A stretch of 7,932 bases of DNA, from contig JAIXRT010000222.1 in assembly GCA_027485075.1 (NCBI GenBank), forward strand, positions 1 through 7,932, in the 5' to 3' direction. A model generated the notes under the pieces. That model did no database searches. It saw nothing but the letters and a program-made list of their open reading frames with translations, and had not been told where the DNA came from. Below are positions 7,085 through 7,932 of this stretch, in pieces. The DNA comes from Cytophagaceae bacterium. Its GTDB lineage: Bacteria; Bacteroidota; Bacteroidia; Cytophagales; Spirosomataceae. Every line of letters starts with the position of its first letter. Within the stretch, counting starts at the first letter, position 1. Both the position numbers and the translations under genes were made by a program.

Positions 7085-7932
7085 ATGAAAAAAATACTCG
7101 CATTATTGCTGCTTTTCCCATTCTTAATTTTAGCGCAGCAAACCAATTGGGAATTAACAGGATTTAAAAAAATAGATCAGGCAAATCCAATCATGAAACC
7201 GGATATACAAGCACGGTTTTTATGTCCCATTCAAAAAAAATCTGTGGGTTGGGAAAATAAAAATGTGCTGAATCCGACGGCTGTAGTACGCAACGGAAAA
7301 ATTCATTTGTTATATCGCGCGCAGGATTCGTTAGGAACATCGCGCATCGGAATGGCCACATCAACCGATGGCATTCATTTTATCAAAAATCCAGCACCCA
7401 TCCTTTTTCCTACCAATGACCCATTTCAAAAATATGAATGGCCTGGTGGCATTGAAGATCCACGTGTGATCGAAACAGAAGACGGTAAATACCTGATGAC
7501 TTACACATCGTATGATGGCAAAACAGCTCGACTATGTTCAGCTATTTCGAGTGATTTATTGACCTGGGAAAAACTAGGACCCATGTTGACTAGCCCAAAA
7601 TACGTAAACCTTTGGTCCAAATCTGGCGCTATCGTAGGTAAGGAAAACAATAGCCGAATCATCGCCCAAAAAATCGATGGATACTATTGGATGTATTTCG
7701 GAGATACCGATTTATTCATGGCAAAATCAAGTGACCTGCGATCTTGGGAGGTTTGTGAGAATGCAGAAAGCCAACAAAAAATCTCGGTGCTGCATCCAAG
7801 AATGGGATATTTTGATTCCCGCCTCGTTGAACCTGGGCCGTATGCCTTACTCAGGCCACAAGGAATTCTACTCATCTATAATGCGAGTAATGCCGCAAAT
7901 TTTAACGATGCCAAATTCCCCAAATTCACCTA
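7085..7932 (+). CDS. Exported GH130-like glycosidase, 3' end outside the window
   Basis: The frame is open to the right edge, giving 282 residues. MKKILALLLLFPFLILA followed by QQ is a signal peptide, so the product is secreted or periplasmic. The body looks like a five-bladed beta-propeller of the GH130 family, which includes phosphorylases and hydrolases acting on beta-mannosides. Motifs are NPTAVV (63-68), LLYRAQD (75-81), SRIGMATSTDGIHF (86-99), GGIEDPR (121-127) with Asp125 at the known catalytic-acid position, and the late propeller motif LVEPGP (247-252) then ILLIYNASN. Lys179 (WSKSGAI) is where phosphorylases have a phosphate-contacting Lys, but the later MLHRP-type His motif is replaced by MYFGDTD (203-209). 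With the signal peptide this favours a hydrolase. Substrate is not determinable. Neighbouring sugar-related genes fit a carbohydrate role, but no SusC/SusD pair is visible. Confidence 0.85.
   Translation, partial: MKKILALLLLFPFLILAQQTNWELTGFKKIDQANPIMKPDIQARFLCPIQKKSVGWENKNVLNPTAVVRNGKIHLLYRAQDSLGTSRIGMATSTDGIHFIKNPAPILFPTNDPFQKYEWPGGIEDPRVIETEDGKYLMTYTSYDGKTARLCSAISSDLLTWEKLGPMLTSPKYVNLWSKSGAIVGKENNSRIIAQKIDGYYWMYFGDTDLFMAKSSDLRSWEVCENAESQQKISVLHPRMGYFDSRLVEPGPYALLRPQGILLIYNASNAANFNDAKFPKFT

Noticed and set aside
7684..7875. Minus-strand reading frame of 63 codons at the right end
   Set aside because: It lies fully opposite the GH130-like gene, whose motifs continue through this region.

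Overview
The window looks like a stretch of chromosome from a Bacteroidota species, probably Cytophagales-like, though the exact lineage is a guess. Base composition is moderately AT-rich. Start codons follow A-rich tracts and not clear Shine-Dalgarno sequences. The one good promoter candidate matches the Bacteroidota TAnnTTTG type. The protein families are typical of that phylum: a Tat-exported sugar isomerase-like protein, MmcQ/YjbR, an exported GH130-like protein and a LolA-like protein. There are no RNA genes, CRISPR arrays, insertion sequences or phage genes that I can see, and no gene-free stretch longer than about 100 bases.

Layout. (1) Positions 1-1398 hold the C-terminal three quarters of glmS, cut by the window edge. 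A 612-residue polytopic membrane protein (1410-3248) follows after 11 bases and is probably co-transcribed. Its architecture resembles the GT-C (lipid-linked sugar-using) glycosyltransferase fold, but I cannot give it a function. (2) Positions 3288-5691 form a tight three-gene unit of ABC ATPase, ABC-2 permease and secreted LolA-like protein, with ATGA and TAATG start/stop overlaps. This suggests one exporter plus a periplasmic partner. (3) On the minus strand, 5688-6605 encodes a Tat-signal TIM-barrel sugar-phosphate isomerase/epimerase-like protein. Its stop codon overlaps the stop codon of the LolA-like gene in a convergent arrangement. (4) Divergent from it lies a small MmcQ/YjbR protein (6663-6983), followed by a weak terminator-like hairpin. 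(5) After a 101-base gap with a candidate promoter embedded in a perfect 12-bp inverted repeat comes the start of an exported GH130-like glycosidase (7085 to the window end, incomplete).

The genes read mostly as envelope and carbohydrate housekeeping: amino-sugar synthesis, a possible sugar-transfer membrane enzyme, an exporter and two carbohydrate-active proteins. I did not find a clearly new multi-gene system. The items most worth a second look are the palindrome around the GH130 promoter, the uncharacterised GT-C-like protein next to glmS, and the coupled ABC/LolA-like unit.
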